Assembly (NCBI GenBank): GCA_900708905.1 | Contig: CAADRB010000005.1 | Location: 921,846-985,845 of the forward strand | Direction of reading: 5' to 3' | DNA from: Hymenolepis diminuta | Lineage: Eukaryota > Platyhelminthes > Cestoda > Cyclophyllidea > Hymenolepididae | DNA length: 64,000 nucleotides | Shown here: piece by piece, positions 1 to 12,060 of the stretch | Numbering within the stretch: the stretch's first letter is position 1 | Layout: every line of letters starts with the position of its first letter | Notes under the pieces: generated by a model | Databases searched by the model: none | What the model was told of the DNA's origin: nothing | What the model saw: the letters and a program-made list of their open reading frames with translations, nothing else | Made by a program: the position numbers and the translations under genes

Positions 1-1679
1 TTGAACCATTGGAGTTTGATTAAAAACAAATTAGGGGCATAATTTGACCTATTTCACTGCAAAATTGTAAGATATAAAATACGGCCAATTTATAATAGAT
101 TAATTAGAAGGAAAATAAAATCCCACTTTAATAAATTCTACTTTTTGAAGAGAGTGAATGAGTGATTTAAAAGTTCAAAATTGTAATCTTCCGATGTCCT
201 TATAAAACTAAGAAGGTACTGAACTCAGCCAAGAACTATGAGTTCAAAATGCTGGGAAAAACTTTGCTGCTAATTGTATTAACAACTAGAAACATCTATG
301 GTAGAATAACTTTAAAATACTGAAACTGGCTAAACGGATATTTTAACGAATTAAAGCAAATTCTTACAGTGAGAGAATATTGTACCCTCTGAGCCATTTG
401 ATCAAAGCTATTTTCATACCTTCAACACCAATTTAAAAGAAACCCCTAGAAAAAAAGGTTTACGCCAAAAATTAAAAAATTGCGAAATAGTTTCGTGAAA
501 TACGCTAGTACGACTAGTGTATACCAAATTTTAATGTCATTTAATCAAATAAAGGTTCCAATTCTTGAGATTGAAAATATCAGACATATAATCTATTTTT
601 ATTAAAAATAATTCATTTCAGCAATGTAAGGACGCAATTTAGAAGGTGGAAAAGAAATTGCACCAATACAACTTAATGAGCATGTTTTCTATGGAAAATT
701 AATACTCCTACTGATGTTCTATAAGTAAAAATTATATTTTGTATAATCTCCATATTGATTTTTAAGGACTCAAGTAGATATAAAAACAGCTAATGGATCA
801 AATCTTATCCCTTCTCTATTCCAAAGTTGGCTGTTTTACGCCAACAAGTTCTTTTCTTCCGATTATTCCCCATCTACTATTTGGTACCCATCTCCAAACA
901 TCCTTTACCATTCCCCTACACCCAGGTATTGCAGTTTAGCCCGAACAGATATCTAATGGCTTCTGGTGTCGAACTTCATGCACAAAAATCAAATTCTAGG
1001 ATAAAATGTAGGAGTGAAAATTTAAAAGATCTTGAAATGGACGATCGTACAGGAGTTGAGATTCATCATTTTCTACACATATCGAAGCAAAGTCGCACTA
1101 TTTTAATGGTAGGTAGTATAAAGGCGCGTAAAATAGTTCAGATATGACTTGAAGAAAGAGGAAGTGAATTAAAATTTGTCTTCACTTCCACATCATTCCG
1201 TTTTTCGAGAGGAGCAAAGTAACATTCCGCCGATTTTTACTTTCATATTCGCATTCAAGGACTTATGGATGCTGATATTCATATATTCCCTTAATAATAT
1301 TTAAACTGAATATCTTCTAATATATACTCCAGTCAAAGAGAGAATAGTATAGGTTCTAACAGACTAATCAATTGAATTAGTGCTAATTAATAGAATCCCA
1401 GATGGAGCGCGTTTAGTAATGTACAAAATTTGCGGATATCGAATATTAGACTGCTATAGACAACAGATGTCAATCCACACCTGGCGATCTCGACTATGAT
1501 ATCCATAGGCGGTCCAGCTGTATATACGTGTTTACACATAGATACCTATATAGATGTCAGTCACCAGTCAGAGTCATCGACGCCGAGACATAAATGACGT
1601 CAAACAAAGAATAATTTTGTATGCAGTTTGTCAATAAGTTGGGGTGTCTTACTGGCCATTCCCGTACTGATCTAGCGAA
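1..1679. other. AT-rich intergenic sequence, no gene seen
   Basis: No coding region is supportable here. The only long open stretch (827-1147, plus) starts at TTG, has unremarkable amino-acid composition and lacks a convincing splice context. No RNA gene or simple repeat of note was seen. Confidence 0.6.
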
Positions 1680-1701
1680 ATGAGTGACTTGACTTATTCC
1701 A
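1680..1701 (+). repeat. Dispersed repeat R6, copy A (22 bp shared with 7149-7170)
   Basis: The 22 bases beginning atgagtgacttgac recur exactly at 7149-7170, and the similarity fades within a few bases on either side. A 22-base exact match between sites 5.5 kb apart is unlikely by chance, so the two sites probably descend from the same mobile or duplicated sequence. Confidence 0.5.
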
Positions 1702-2459
1702 TCTGTGTTGCCCCAGTCCATATCACATTATTTCATGGCGACACAGTAGAAAAAGGAATTACCGGTAGCATCCGCTTATCAGCTGGAGACGCAGACGACA
1801 GCCCATTTCTTCGACACACCACGAGAACCAAATGCCATTTTGCTTCGTACAAAGGTAATGCGATGGCAGACAGTGAATTTCACCGCAGACAGCGGAGTCC
1901 TTCGATGCTGTTCAGGAGTCCGGTGATGTGGCACTTTGTAGAGTAGTCATATCATATCTCGTGGTATTAGAGATCTGATACATTTTCATGGGATAGCAAT
2001 GGAGCCGTGCAGTACTTTTTTTGACGAGTGAAAGGTCGAGTAGCAGAATCGAAAATTTGACTGGTGAGTTAAAACCTTCCGATATTTGTATAGTTGCTAA
2101 TGGTCGAAAGCAAACAATTAAAAAAGGAAGAATTAAAAAGAATTGCACTGATAACTTGTAACAGAAAGCGATAACGGTGCTCATCGGTGGAAATCTAGTG
2201 GTGGAAAACGCTTTCTGATCAAAAATGTGGATGGTAGATGATGAGCTCCCCAATATATACAAAATAATTATACAAAAGCTCAACGTTGTCGACATAGACT
2301 TTGTGGGATTCACAATGTTAACAAGGCGGATTGAATCACGTGCGCTAGGACTTCTGGAAAGTGCGGTATGTAACCGGTCGCGTAGAGAACAAGCGCGGAC
2401 GTGTGTGCAAAGATCATCTCAACCAATCAGCAAACAAGATCCCTGCAGTCTAGCGTGGT

Positions 2460-2620
2460 TTTGTGGTTAATGGCTAAGCTATTGACAACGACTCACATAT
2501 ATATAAGTGAGCAATAAACCCTCTCCACTCAACATCTTTCTTGTTCTTACCACTCTGGGTATAGCCTAGCTAATTTCGCAGTGAACTGATGACAGAGGAC
2601 TCTTCTATAGGCTATTCGGA
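2460..2620 (+). promoter_or_regulatory. LTR-like TATA/polyadenylation module
   Basis: A TATATAAG box (2500-2507) is followed closely by AATAAA (2513-2518) and a pyrimidine-rich stretch, an arrangement common in the R region of LTR retroelements. Degenerate open stretches lie just upstream (1912-2470). No matching second LTR, primer-binding site or target duplication was identified, so it could equally be chance in AT-rich DNA. Confidence 0.2.
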
Positions 2621-3387
2621 CTGCTTAGGAGGATTACTTATGTGCAGCAAAAAGACTTATTGGTGTAGCATCCGCTACATGTTGTTTTAGACAACATCGA
2701 TGAGATATTCATTATCTAAGTTTTTCTCCATTTTATTCATATAAACATTTTCATGATAAATAAACAATAATAATATTTATCTGGTAATAAATGAATAAAA
2801 CAGTTATAAAAGGTAGATTGCACGCATTTATTATACTAGTAAATGACTCACCGAATTCGCCTCCCAAGATTTCATTAATTCGTTCTAATTTCCGATTTAT
2901 TACTTTATTTGAAGGTAAAATATTTAATCTGTAACATATTATTTATTTATTTACCTTTGAGTAATGCCTCCACATCCTCAGGTAGCTGAGGCCAATATTA
3001 TGTCTAGAACAAAGTGGAACAGTGAGCTTTTGAGCTGACGAAATCGTTATTTTGTTCAAATATTTTGCTTCTCTCCTCCAAATTGACTCCAATATCGTGA
3101 GCGGTGTCTTTCTTTATCTAACGCCTTTCTTTAATACCAACTGCCTTTCATTCAATTAGAATTAACGAGAGCAATCGTCTACTGGCCCCGATAGTGTGGT
3201 GAAAAATTACTCAGACTTATTGGTTCACATTTTGGGTGCTTGGAATTTCCAGCTGTACTGATAACAGGAGAATTGTTCTGAGTTGAATATCGATGATTGC
3301 TGATGGATTCGAATTCTACCAATATTTCCTAATTCCTACATTGGATTTCTCATTTGGGCAGACATTAAAAGATATTTTCCTCTTTTA

Positions 3388-3735
3388 CTAAAATCTGGAT
3401 CCCCAAGAAATACCCGGGGAGAGAGAAGACAGGAGTACAATCACTACGATTGACAGGTGTGGTATCTGTCCACACCATTGACCATTTAATAAAATTCCTT
3501 TGATACAAGACGACATGAGTATGGTTGACTTCCCCCAGTTGTCAAATGTATATTTTTTGTCCATCCAAACAGTTATAATTGACGCAATATGATTAGTTGT
3601 GATCCGGTCAGTACGTGTCCTCTCCAGGATTTTCTGTGTCCAGTGTGTTGCGAAGGGTTCGTCAAACATTAGACATTTAACGGCCGGATAGGTAGCAGTT
3701 TTGTTTAGACTAACTGTCAAGAGCAGCATGCACAT
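3388..3735 (-). repeat. Dispersed repeat R5, copy A (open on minus strand)
   Basis: This stretch matches 28110-28330 at several blocks: gagtatggttgactt here against gagtatgattaactt there, and gtgatccggtcagtacgtgt against gtgatctggtcaactcatgt. On the minus strand it carries a 115-codon open frame, while the second copy is interrupted by stops. It may be a fragment of a mobile-element protein. The protein family is not recognised, and the frame shows no motif I can name. Confidence 0.45.
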
Positions 3736-5759
3736 GAATACTTAAAAGAGATTGATTATTTGCAGACCATCTGCGGGATGGATGCAGGAAACAGGGGAAA
3801 AACTGGAACATCACAGGAGTAAGGTTCTAAGAATTAGAAATCGAGTCTCGGGTTTCTCAGAAGGTCGAAGAATGGTTGCTGTCATTTGAGAATGACGGAC
3901 TATACGAAATGCCATTGCTGAAGTTCTCCAGTAACCATCCTTTGTAGATAGGAGGGCTAAAGCAGAAAGCATATCACTAGTGAGAAATGAATGGAGATTT
4001 TTTGATTGAGCAAATGGGAACAACATTAAAATCATACCCATATAGGCCTAGAAGATTAAAATAGCTCTACAAGGTAATATCTATTAGGAATTTGGACTAC
4101 TTTGGAGGTTTGGAAATCACAAATGGCTTCTAAGCGTTATGAGATACGTCAGTTTTATCATGTATGAGCGAGCTGGTCATTAGGATAGTCGTTTTTATCA
4201 TCATGCACTTCCCACAATAATACTGAAGCTGTCTGATAATGAACCTAAGACGTCCCTGCATAATCATGGGAGGTGAAGACCTAGCTCAACAGGTTCCACT
4301 AGGGAATCTCGAGTTCGGTCTGTCTGGAAAGCCATAATCTTTTATCATACCCTAAGACTGAGTTTGAGTAATTAGATTCCAAGGAGAAACAGAAAGAAAG
4401 TTTACATAAAGACAGGACCATGGAAAATCAGTTAGGACGCCAAGGAAGTCTTTAGTATGACCGTGTGGTCATGGATAAAACAACCGACAACTTTTTGCAT
4501 TAGGCGAGAAGGTAAAATAGGTATTTACTAATAATATAATATATAATAAAGAAATTAAAGGTGATAAAATTAATCTTCTAAAAATGATATCCTATAAGTA
4601 GCCTATAAAGACAGGGTGACTAATATTTTCACTTTTGCCCTTCTGGATGCAATAATTCCGAATTCACGGCGGCTCAACAAAATTAAGAGAAAATTTTTTT
4701 CATGAATATAACTCTCGAAACCAAGCATTACAGTTCTAAAGATAGAAATTACCATTCCTGCATTCTCATATTCATTTCCATCTTCAATGTGCTAGAAGTT
4801 GGAGACTGTGCCTACTTTTGTCCAATTTGTCTCCTCGATACAAACTTTAAATTACTGGCCTTATATTCTTAGAAGTACGGTAATATTAGAGAGACCAAAG
4901 GTTATCTTCTTTGGAATTTTCCGGAAATAAGATTTTATAATGATTATTACCCGGTTTATCCTAATCAATATAATAAATGAGTATCCATTTTAGCCGTATT
5001 ACTGGTTAATGATGTAACGCCAGGCTTACTCCTAAGCATTAGCAGGCCCTGCTCGGAAGTTCAAAGGATTGAAGGGTCAAAATGTTATTATCAAGCAAAT
5101 CTATTTGAAAATTTGAAGGACCAATGAAATAGCTAATGTGAAAAAAGCGTGGTTTTAGACTCACAATTAACTATTATAAACGTTAATAAAATCGGAACAA
5201 AAGATAGAAGTGTATCATAGGAACGCAAATCTGTCCAATTTGTTTCGTAGGGCGTAATAACACACTAACAAGCTAATTTGTCAGTAAATAGTTCTCTTAC
5301 TCTGCAATTGATGGTAGAATGGCGAATATGATTCAGGACATTGGTTGTTATTGCAGACCTGATTGAAGTTATTGCTGTGGTGCATTGATAATCATTTATA
5401 AGAATTTATTCACATTCTTAAATTGTATTCCTCCTTGTTTTCCCCAAAATACATAAAAAATCAAGTCTTCCTCCTCATTACTCTGGGTCTGGACGAGTCA
5501 CGGTAGATAGAGGCCATCGATGTGGCAAGGACTATGTCTCACTAAAATATGACGTGATTGCAATTTCAAAATTGCTGTAACCACTACTAGCCAGCTCGAT
5601 CAACCGATATGACCTGATTTCCCTCCTTGAACTCAAGTGTCTGGGACGGTACTGAGCTCAGTCTATCGATTTAGTACACTTTTCCAAAGTGCATAGGAAA
5701 AAAATGTTACCAAGGTTCAATCCTAATTCAATAAGCTATCAATTTCAGGTGCCCTGTCT
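3736..5759. other. Intergenic, nothing recognised
   Basis: No exon, RNA gene or tandem repeat could be supported. The short open frame at 3811-4041 (minus) has no family resemblance. Confidence 0.55.
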
Positions 5760-6000
5760 TAAAGTGCAGTGGGACCGTTGTCAGGGCTCTACTATGCCCC
5801 CCACCCTCCCCCGGATCCCCTTCGTTTTACTCAAATGTGCTTTTCCTGCTACAAAAACGGCCATGTACACGCGCAACAAATCCACAACATCCCGCTCCCT
5901 ATCTTTTTCAGCCCTTATAAGCTTCTCTTCGTACTCAATAAAGCTCTTCACCAGCGGTCCTCTCTCTCTCTACCACAATCTTGTAGGAGAGATTGGCAGA
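5760..6000 (+). promoter_or_regulatory. Possible solo-LTR-like fragment
   Basis: TATAAG (5916-5921) is followed 15 bases later by AATAAAGCTC (from 5937) and then by a CT-rich tract. This TATA / AATAAA spacing resembles the R region of an LTR. The stretch is also more GC- and pyrimidine-rich than its surroundings. Two overlapping open frames here (5689-6020) are explained by the pyrimidine bias. No target-site duplication or partner LTR was found. Confidence 0.25.
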
Positions 6001-7148
6001 AGACCGAATGTATAACTTAAAGAATATCTAGGAAAGAAGAGATATATTAGCCGCTAGTCGTATCTTCTCAAAAGCCATTAGTAGAAACAGTCTCGACTGA
6101 GATTAATGCCTGAGTTACTAATGAATTAGAAAACGCAAGTGACTTTATCGATTGTTCGATTAAACGATTGCTATACTTTTTATGCGTCGTAGTGAGATAT
6201 TAAGTTAACTGAATTCTTATTGAGAAGCATTCATAAAATTTTCTAGACTTAGTTGTACATCTGAAAAATATCACAAAGACCAACTTTCCTATGGTTTTAC
6301 ATTACACTACTACTGAGTCTTCAAATGCAGTAAGGTTTCAATTTCAATCAGCAATCCAAGTGCCTCTCTCATGATTACTTCACACTCAGATTTCATCCTA
6401 TTTAATATTAAATTAGTTCGATTTCTTTCCTATATTGACCCTGAAAATAAATTCTGGTCTTCAAATTAAAGGACAAACATTTTATTCCATTGATAGTTTG
6501 TCGCTTTTTCTTAGAACAGTTCTATAGCACGCGTGGTAGTCGAACAATCTCTAAATGCAAGGGGAAATTGAATGGCTACCTTTTTAATGAACTTCACTGA
6601 TCAAACATTTTAATTCCTATTGAACTGGAAGGTTCAGGCAGGGCACTCGAATTGATAGTGTGCCAGTGTAGCATGCTGGGATCGTAATATAATTACAGGA
6701 ATTGAAAATTTTAAATTGATTAAAGTAATACTAAGCTCACTTGAAAAGCCGCATTAAAAGACCGACCAGATTAGACTTGGAGAATTCTTCATGAAGACTA
6801 GCAGGAAACAAGAACCTTTACCGAATTAGGAACCAAAGGTTAAGTGAAAACATATCTTTACTTAACAAACGTGGAGAAATGGGAGAGGAAAAGAAAGAGG
6901 AGTAGAAGCAGGAAGTAGAATCGGTATTAGAATGGAGCGAGTGCAAACAGGCCGAATTAAGAAATTTTGAGGGAGTTAATTGATCTTTCCTTCTTCACCT
7001 CAAAGCAACTATTACAAAGCATCATCTAACGATTAAGTCAACATCATGGAATACTACAAGATACAAGTATATTCACCAAACCCGTAGATAATATTTTCAT
7101 TAATACACAGCATATGTTTAAAATATAGAGATATATCGCAAAATCGAC

Positions 7149-7170
7149 ATGAGTGACTTGACTTATTCCA
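7149..7170 (+). repeat. Dispersed repeat R6, copy B
   Basis: Exact 22-base match to 1680-1701, in the same orientation. Confidence 0.5.
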
Positions 7171-7819
7171 CCTATTCCAGGTCCAGTAGTAACGTAGCCT
7201 TTCCTCTGTTTTGGCACTTTTCCTAATACCTGTTTCAGCTATCGACTTCGTTAGACACAGCGGAGATCACTAAGCATCAAAAGATACGGAACGATATGAT
7301 ATCGGCAACAGTATTCCGCACAATCGATACTGTTTCATATGCTTCACAGGAGGAAATGGACACAAAAAGTCCTAATGACTGGATTAGATTTAATTCAGTC
7401 TGCCGAACCGAGTCCCTATAATTGATAATGCACTTTCTGTATATAATATTTTAATCCATAATGCAGTACTTTTATGTATATTTGTTTACTGCTTTGATAT
7501 TTTCTAGGAAACTTTGGACTATTAGGAGAATGTTTTAATAAACAGCCCGTCATCTGAGAAACTTATATTCTACTATCCTTCCAGTTGAACCGAGTTCAAC
7601 CGTGTAGATGATAATTTTCACTACTATGTATGAAACTGGGCAGCGAGAGCATGAAAAGCCACCAATAAATTTTGCTGAATAGACCATTTTTATGACTTTC
7701 CATTTCGAATTCAGGCACCTAACTATGTAGTTTTATTCGTATTTTACTTTGTTCAAGTAGTAATGAGTTATATTCATTTTTGTATGTTCGGAAGTTTGGA
7801 TACCCTTAACGAACGTTGA

Positions 7820-8032
7820 ATCGCGATTAGTGAAAATAAGATCGAAGGTATTCCATCTAATGCGGAAGAGAGCACTCCTCCTGAGAACATCCAATCTTCA
7901 CAAGGGACGCAGCAAAGTCCTTTAGAGAGTCTAAATGATTTCAAAAATATCCTCCTAGCTCTGGCTGATCCCGATCTGATAGCAGTAATTTCGAAAATGA
8001 AATCGCATTCGAATGAACTTTTTAAGCATTGA
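7820..8032 (+). CDS. Possible terminal coding exon, protein unknown
   Basis: This stretch is open for 70 codons and ends in TGA at 8030-8032. A plausible 3' splice acceptor (gcgattag) ends at 7830, so an exon could begin at 7831. The translation is polar and rich in Ser, Gln and Glu. It then turns into an amphipathic segment (LNDFKNILLALADPDLIAVI) and ends SNELFKH. That composition is much more protein-like than most open frames in this intergenic region. There is no upstream start codon, no family was recognised, and no partner exon could be joined with the right phase. It may be the last exon of an unannotated gene, a pseudogene fragment, or chance. Confidence 0.25.
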   Translation: MAISENKIEGIPSNAEESTPPENIQSSQGTQQSPLESLNDFKNILLALADPDLIAVISKMKSHSNELFKH

Positions 8033-8928
8033 GAAACTGTTATTATTGGTTACATAAGTCAGTGCATTTTGATAAATATGCTTCTCTATTCACCAGATGT
8101 GACACTCCCAATTTCAGGGCATTTAAATCAAGGAGATCCTATTGCCTTTAAAATTAACGCTCCAATTGCCAAACATATTTTTGCTTCCACGCTCCTTTCG
8201 ATAGCAAATATGAAATATTTTATATTTTCATCAGTTTGCGACCTTTTGCAATTACATGGTAATGTAAATCCTCAGCATTTCCTCTATTTTTAATGTTTTT
8301 TTTAATTAATAGATGCATTAGTATTTAACTCTGAATACGATCCATTTGGCAAGGTCATGAGGGAACATTGTTAACCAGATTCCAGACTTACTTTCCTCTT
8401 GCAGCGCTCCTGGGATTCAGTGCTATACTGACCACGTTCATTGCAACTTCATCGAATTAAAATTTCTATTAATGTTTTCCAAATCATTTCATGTTTATTT
8501 TTCTTCTTCATTTTCCTGCCGTGAGTCAGTTCCACTCAGTGACATCACCTGAGATTTGATGTGCCACTCATGATCTACGGTCAGATGATCTGGGGTTGAT
8601 CAAGCTACATCAAACACACAATACTCAATACTGTTCACTCATTGAGTCGGTCTATCTTTGCTGGTCGATGATTTGGCGTCATCTAAGCCAATTTATACAT
8701 CTTCTGTAGGAGTTACTGTGCTGTAGGATGGATGCTCACAGGATCACCAAATTGTAGGTGTTGAGACTATCAGTCAGGAGCAGACAGCCAAATTACAGTC
8801 GTCCAGAAGCTGAAAGTCGAGATGGATAGAGAAAATGCAGAGTGTAGTAAGAACGTCTGCACTGCTTGTTTTGTAACCGACATTTCATTAGGGTTTTACA
8901 AGTGAAAACTGAGTTATCAGGAAAAGAG

Positions 8929-8969
8929 AGAGTACTAATCGTACTCGTAGTACTAAAGAGTACTAATCG
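8929..8969. repeat. 13-bp direct repeat, 28-bp period
   Basis: The 13 bases agagtactaatcg occur exactly at 8929-8941 and at 8957-8969. The spacer carries a related partial copy (tagtactaa), suggesting a small decayed tandem array. Confidence 0.5.
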
Positions 8970-9626
8970 GTTACATAAACTCAAAAGTGAAACATGATTT
9001 CTCGTCAGAACGAATTAAATTAATTATCAGTCAAAAAGAAGAAATCTTTGGTAGTCCTTCACTTCAGTTGCGAGGTTTAAAATTCTCGTTATAGATTCAC
9101 ACGGGACGCCTTTACGACTCCCATTTCACGCCTTATTGTATATCTCAATTCTCTGAGCTTACCTTATGAGTTCAATCTTCACCTTATCGTGCAGTGAAGA
9201 TTGTAAGAAGTTAAAATTGCGGAAAATACCAAGAACTCTATAGCCACGTAGATACTTTGCTCTCACATACGCTACTAACAACGCAAGTAATTCGAATCAC
9301 ACCTTTTCTCTCCCGAAAAGAGCCTTTGTCCATTTCCTATCTTGGCGTATATTCTGCTGTAATGATCTGAACTTGCTGAAGCAAGGAGACAGACCTCACC
9401 AGATAAGTATCTTACTTGTGGCAAAGTTTATAAACACAGCATTAAAACACGCGAAGATTGGTATTTAATGAGGAATATCATACAGCTAAGACAAGTTAAT
9501 ATGCAAAGCAAAAGCATTAAATGGTAATTCTTCAATAATTTGATGATCTTCTCAAATCCACGCCCTCGCAAAAAGACCTCAATCTACCTTCATGTAAACG
9601 TACTTTTGGAGGTCCAGCACAAACGT

Positions 9627-9713
9627 TATCTTTATTGTTTCATCTAATAATTATGTTAATCTTTATCTTTATGTTAATAATTATGTTTCATCTTTATGTC
9701 AATAAAGATGAAA
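9627..9713. repeat. AT-rich imperfect tandem repeat with perfect hairpin
   Basis: Blocks built from tctttat, taataattatgtt and tttcatct recur across this interval. Its right end forms a perfect inverted repeat: TTTCATCTTTAT (9686-9697) pairs with ATAAAGATGAAA (9702-9713) around a 4-base loop, GTCA. No U-tract or gene boundary beside it suggests a terminator. Confidence 0.6.
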
Positions 9714-11225
9714 TGTTTTGTTCGTCATATAGTATAGGTAACTTTTTATACTGATTTAAAAATTATAAACGTGTAACATTTTCCATTCCTACTCAATCTC
9801 GTTTGTTCGGGTTTATTAATCTGTAATTTCCAAGTAAAAATAAATAGTCACTTAAGAAATCAGGCTTTCGAAATACCGTATGAAATACTCCTTGTGGCTT
9901 TTCTGTGGGTGTGCTTTATATGGCATAGAAATTACGTTTATTGAGTTAAATCGGACTAATTTCGCCAGTAGATGATAAATTATATCCAAATTCAATAAAA
10001 TAACTCATTAAGAGCAAACCTTCCTGATAACAGCAGTCGGTGACCATCGAGTATTGTAGATAAACTCCAGGGGAAGAATCGTGAAATCCCCATTTAGAAG
10101 ATATTGTACAACTCATGTCTAGAAATTAAATGAAGTAAGATTCTTTGAAAACTTGACGCTGCTCTTTTCGACCTTCTCCCCTTTATACACTGTCGAAACT
10201 ACAGTTATTCGATGTCGGTTGATTTCCACAATTAAAAATTGTAAATGTCTTGTGTATTTCTGTGGATAATAATTAAAATCAGTTAGATTAAAATTTCAAT
10301 GCTCGAAACCATAATAAAAAGGAAACCTTTTGATGATATACCACATAATTTTTGCATTCTTATGTAAGAATATTAGTGTCATTCAAGATCTTATTCCTCA
10401 ATTTTTATAACATTTAACTTAAACTTTTGGTGCACTCACGACCCATTGGTCTCCTCATCCTCCTCAAGTGGTTCACTGCACTGCATTACCCATACCTCTG
10501 TGCGCTCTAATTAGCAACTGGTGAGTTTAAGTAGTGTCTCAAGGGCTAGCGACGGACGCGCCATCAGGCAACTCCCTGATCATATCTCAATAGTTCCTCT
10601 TTACCACAATCCGGGTTCCACCCGCTCAGTACTAACGCTTTGCGCTTGCCCTTCCACTTTCCTCCAGCTGTCAAATATCCACGAAGTCCAAATTAATTCT
10701 TAGTTTTCTCACTCAGGAAGAGCGATTTTATCCTGTAATAAGAATATTTGATTAATGAGGGAAAAGTTCCAAGTCTAACTCTTAAAATATCTTTACTGTC
10801 GGGATATCTGCCATTTGAAAACTTATCCAAATTGATTTACAAAAACTCGTCAAAAATCATAAAACTAACCTACCATCAATGTTTTCACCCGCTAATTAAA
10901 TTGATGATATTCATTCTCCAGTACTAACTAACACGCACAATAAGCTGATAGACACTATCATTCAAACAAACAAGATTCAAGTTTTAGTAAAAGAAGTACC
11001 ACAGGACAGCAAATAAATGTACTGTCAAACTGAGATCTCAAATAAGCACATTAGAAACGACAGGATAAAATGGGTCAGTACATTTCATCGAGTGCTGAAT
11101 ACGCCACCCGTATTCATCAAATGAAACTAGGCAGTTAGATTAGAGGGAAAGCACTATGGTCTCAAATAGGGAAAGGATTTTCATGGATCCAAAAAGTCCT
11201 TAAGGTAAGTGGCCACGTCAACATC

Positions 11226-12060
11226 TCATTGCTTTGCTGACACCTTTTTGCGGAGAATTTCCGAACAAGTGAGTACGGCCTTTGATCGCAAATTGTATGT
11301 GTTCAATAGAGCGGGAGCTTTTTTAGGACTTGAACGAAATTTCAAAGCAGATCTGAATCGCCTTTTAATCACTGGTTTATGTTTTATCTTTCCAGGAGGT
11401 CGAAATCTATTTCGGGAAAGTAAATCCAGTCGACGAACAAAAGACAGGTGATTTTGAGACAGATTTTCAATAGTAGTTGATTCAAGAGGGTCTAGACTAA
11501 GGTGATTTAGAATGAAAACCAACTAACAGATATTTTCGTCATTATCATCTACCGAATCAACGCTTTCGAGGAGCATATATCGCGACATTGCTAGATCCGC
11601 TTCCTCTTGCACACTCAATTCGGAGGCTTTGGCAATTGCCTCTTCATATTCAGCTCTAATAGCACCAGGAGGAGCGATTCGAATTTGAGGTGATGGATCA
11701 TCTATATTTCAAATAACAGATTAATTAATAACACAAAGGAAACAAACTTGTAATATTGCGAAGTGTTTCTAATTCAGATTCACACAATGTTGTATCTAAT
11801 CCCATCTGTTTATTAATATAATACTGAGGAAATAGGCGTTTGATTTTTTCTTCAAGTCTCCTGTTAATGCAGTTGGAAAGATTCGTTACATGTCGCTTCC
11901 AATTGGAGAGACGATGCCGACAAATGGGACATCCAAGAGTTGCCTCCTGCAGGGACCTCTCGAGACATACTTCGCATAAGATATGACCACAAGGTAAATT
12001 AATGGGCCTAAAATATACATTTAAGCAAACTGGACATGTGAGCCCCTCGGAATTGCTCAT
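11226..12060 (-). CDS. RNF168: RNF168-like RING-finger E3 ubiquitin ligase
   Basis: Three exons: 12060-11748, 11701-11528 and 11491-11226, with introns of 46 and 36 bp. Phases join cleanly to give 250 residues. Residues 9-47 form a C3HC4 RING (C9, C12, C24, H26, C29, C32, C44, C47). CPICRHRLSNW follows the pattern CPFCRRRVSSW of RNF168, and IRAEYEEAIAKASEL in exon 2 matches the segment after the RING in that family. The C-terminus is basic (RFRPPGKIKHKP, then KRRFRSALKFRSSPKK), which suggests a nuclear or chromatin-binding tail. Known RNF168 ubiquitylates H2A-type histones at DNA breaks; that this protein does so is inference. It is far shorter than the roughly 570-residue human protein. Without splicing the second intron, translation would stop at 163 residues (TAG at 11525-11523). 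RNF169 or another paralogue is possible. The start is the first ATG directly before the RING. Confidence 0.8.

Larger units (their letters stand above)
8033..11225. other. Intergenic, mostly nothing recognised
   Basis: Apart from the short repeats listed separately at 8929-8969 and 9627-9713, I see no supportable exon or RNA gene. The open frames here (8069-8293, 8793-8984, 10521-10703) are short and resemble no family. Confidence 0.5.

Noticed and set aside
1912..2313. 133-codon minus-strand frame
   Set aside because: It is hydrophobic and without motif. The opposite strand has a fragment faintly like a retroelement polyprotein (DICIVANGRKQTIKKGRIKK), but too weak to call.
11523..12060. Two-exon, 163-residue version of the RING-finger protein
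   Set aside because: It is possible if the 36-bp intron is retained, but the phase-perfect join to a basic open exon with its own stop makes the 250-residue form more likely.
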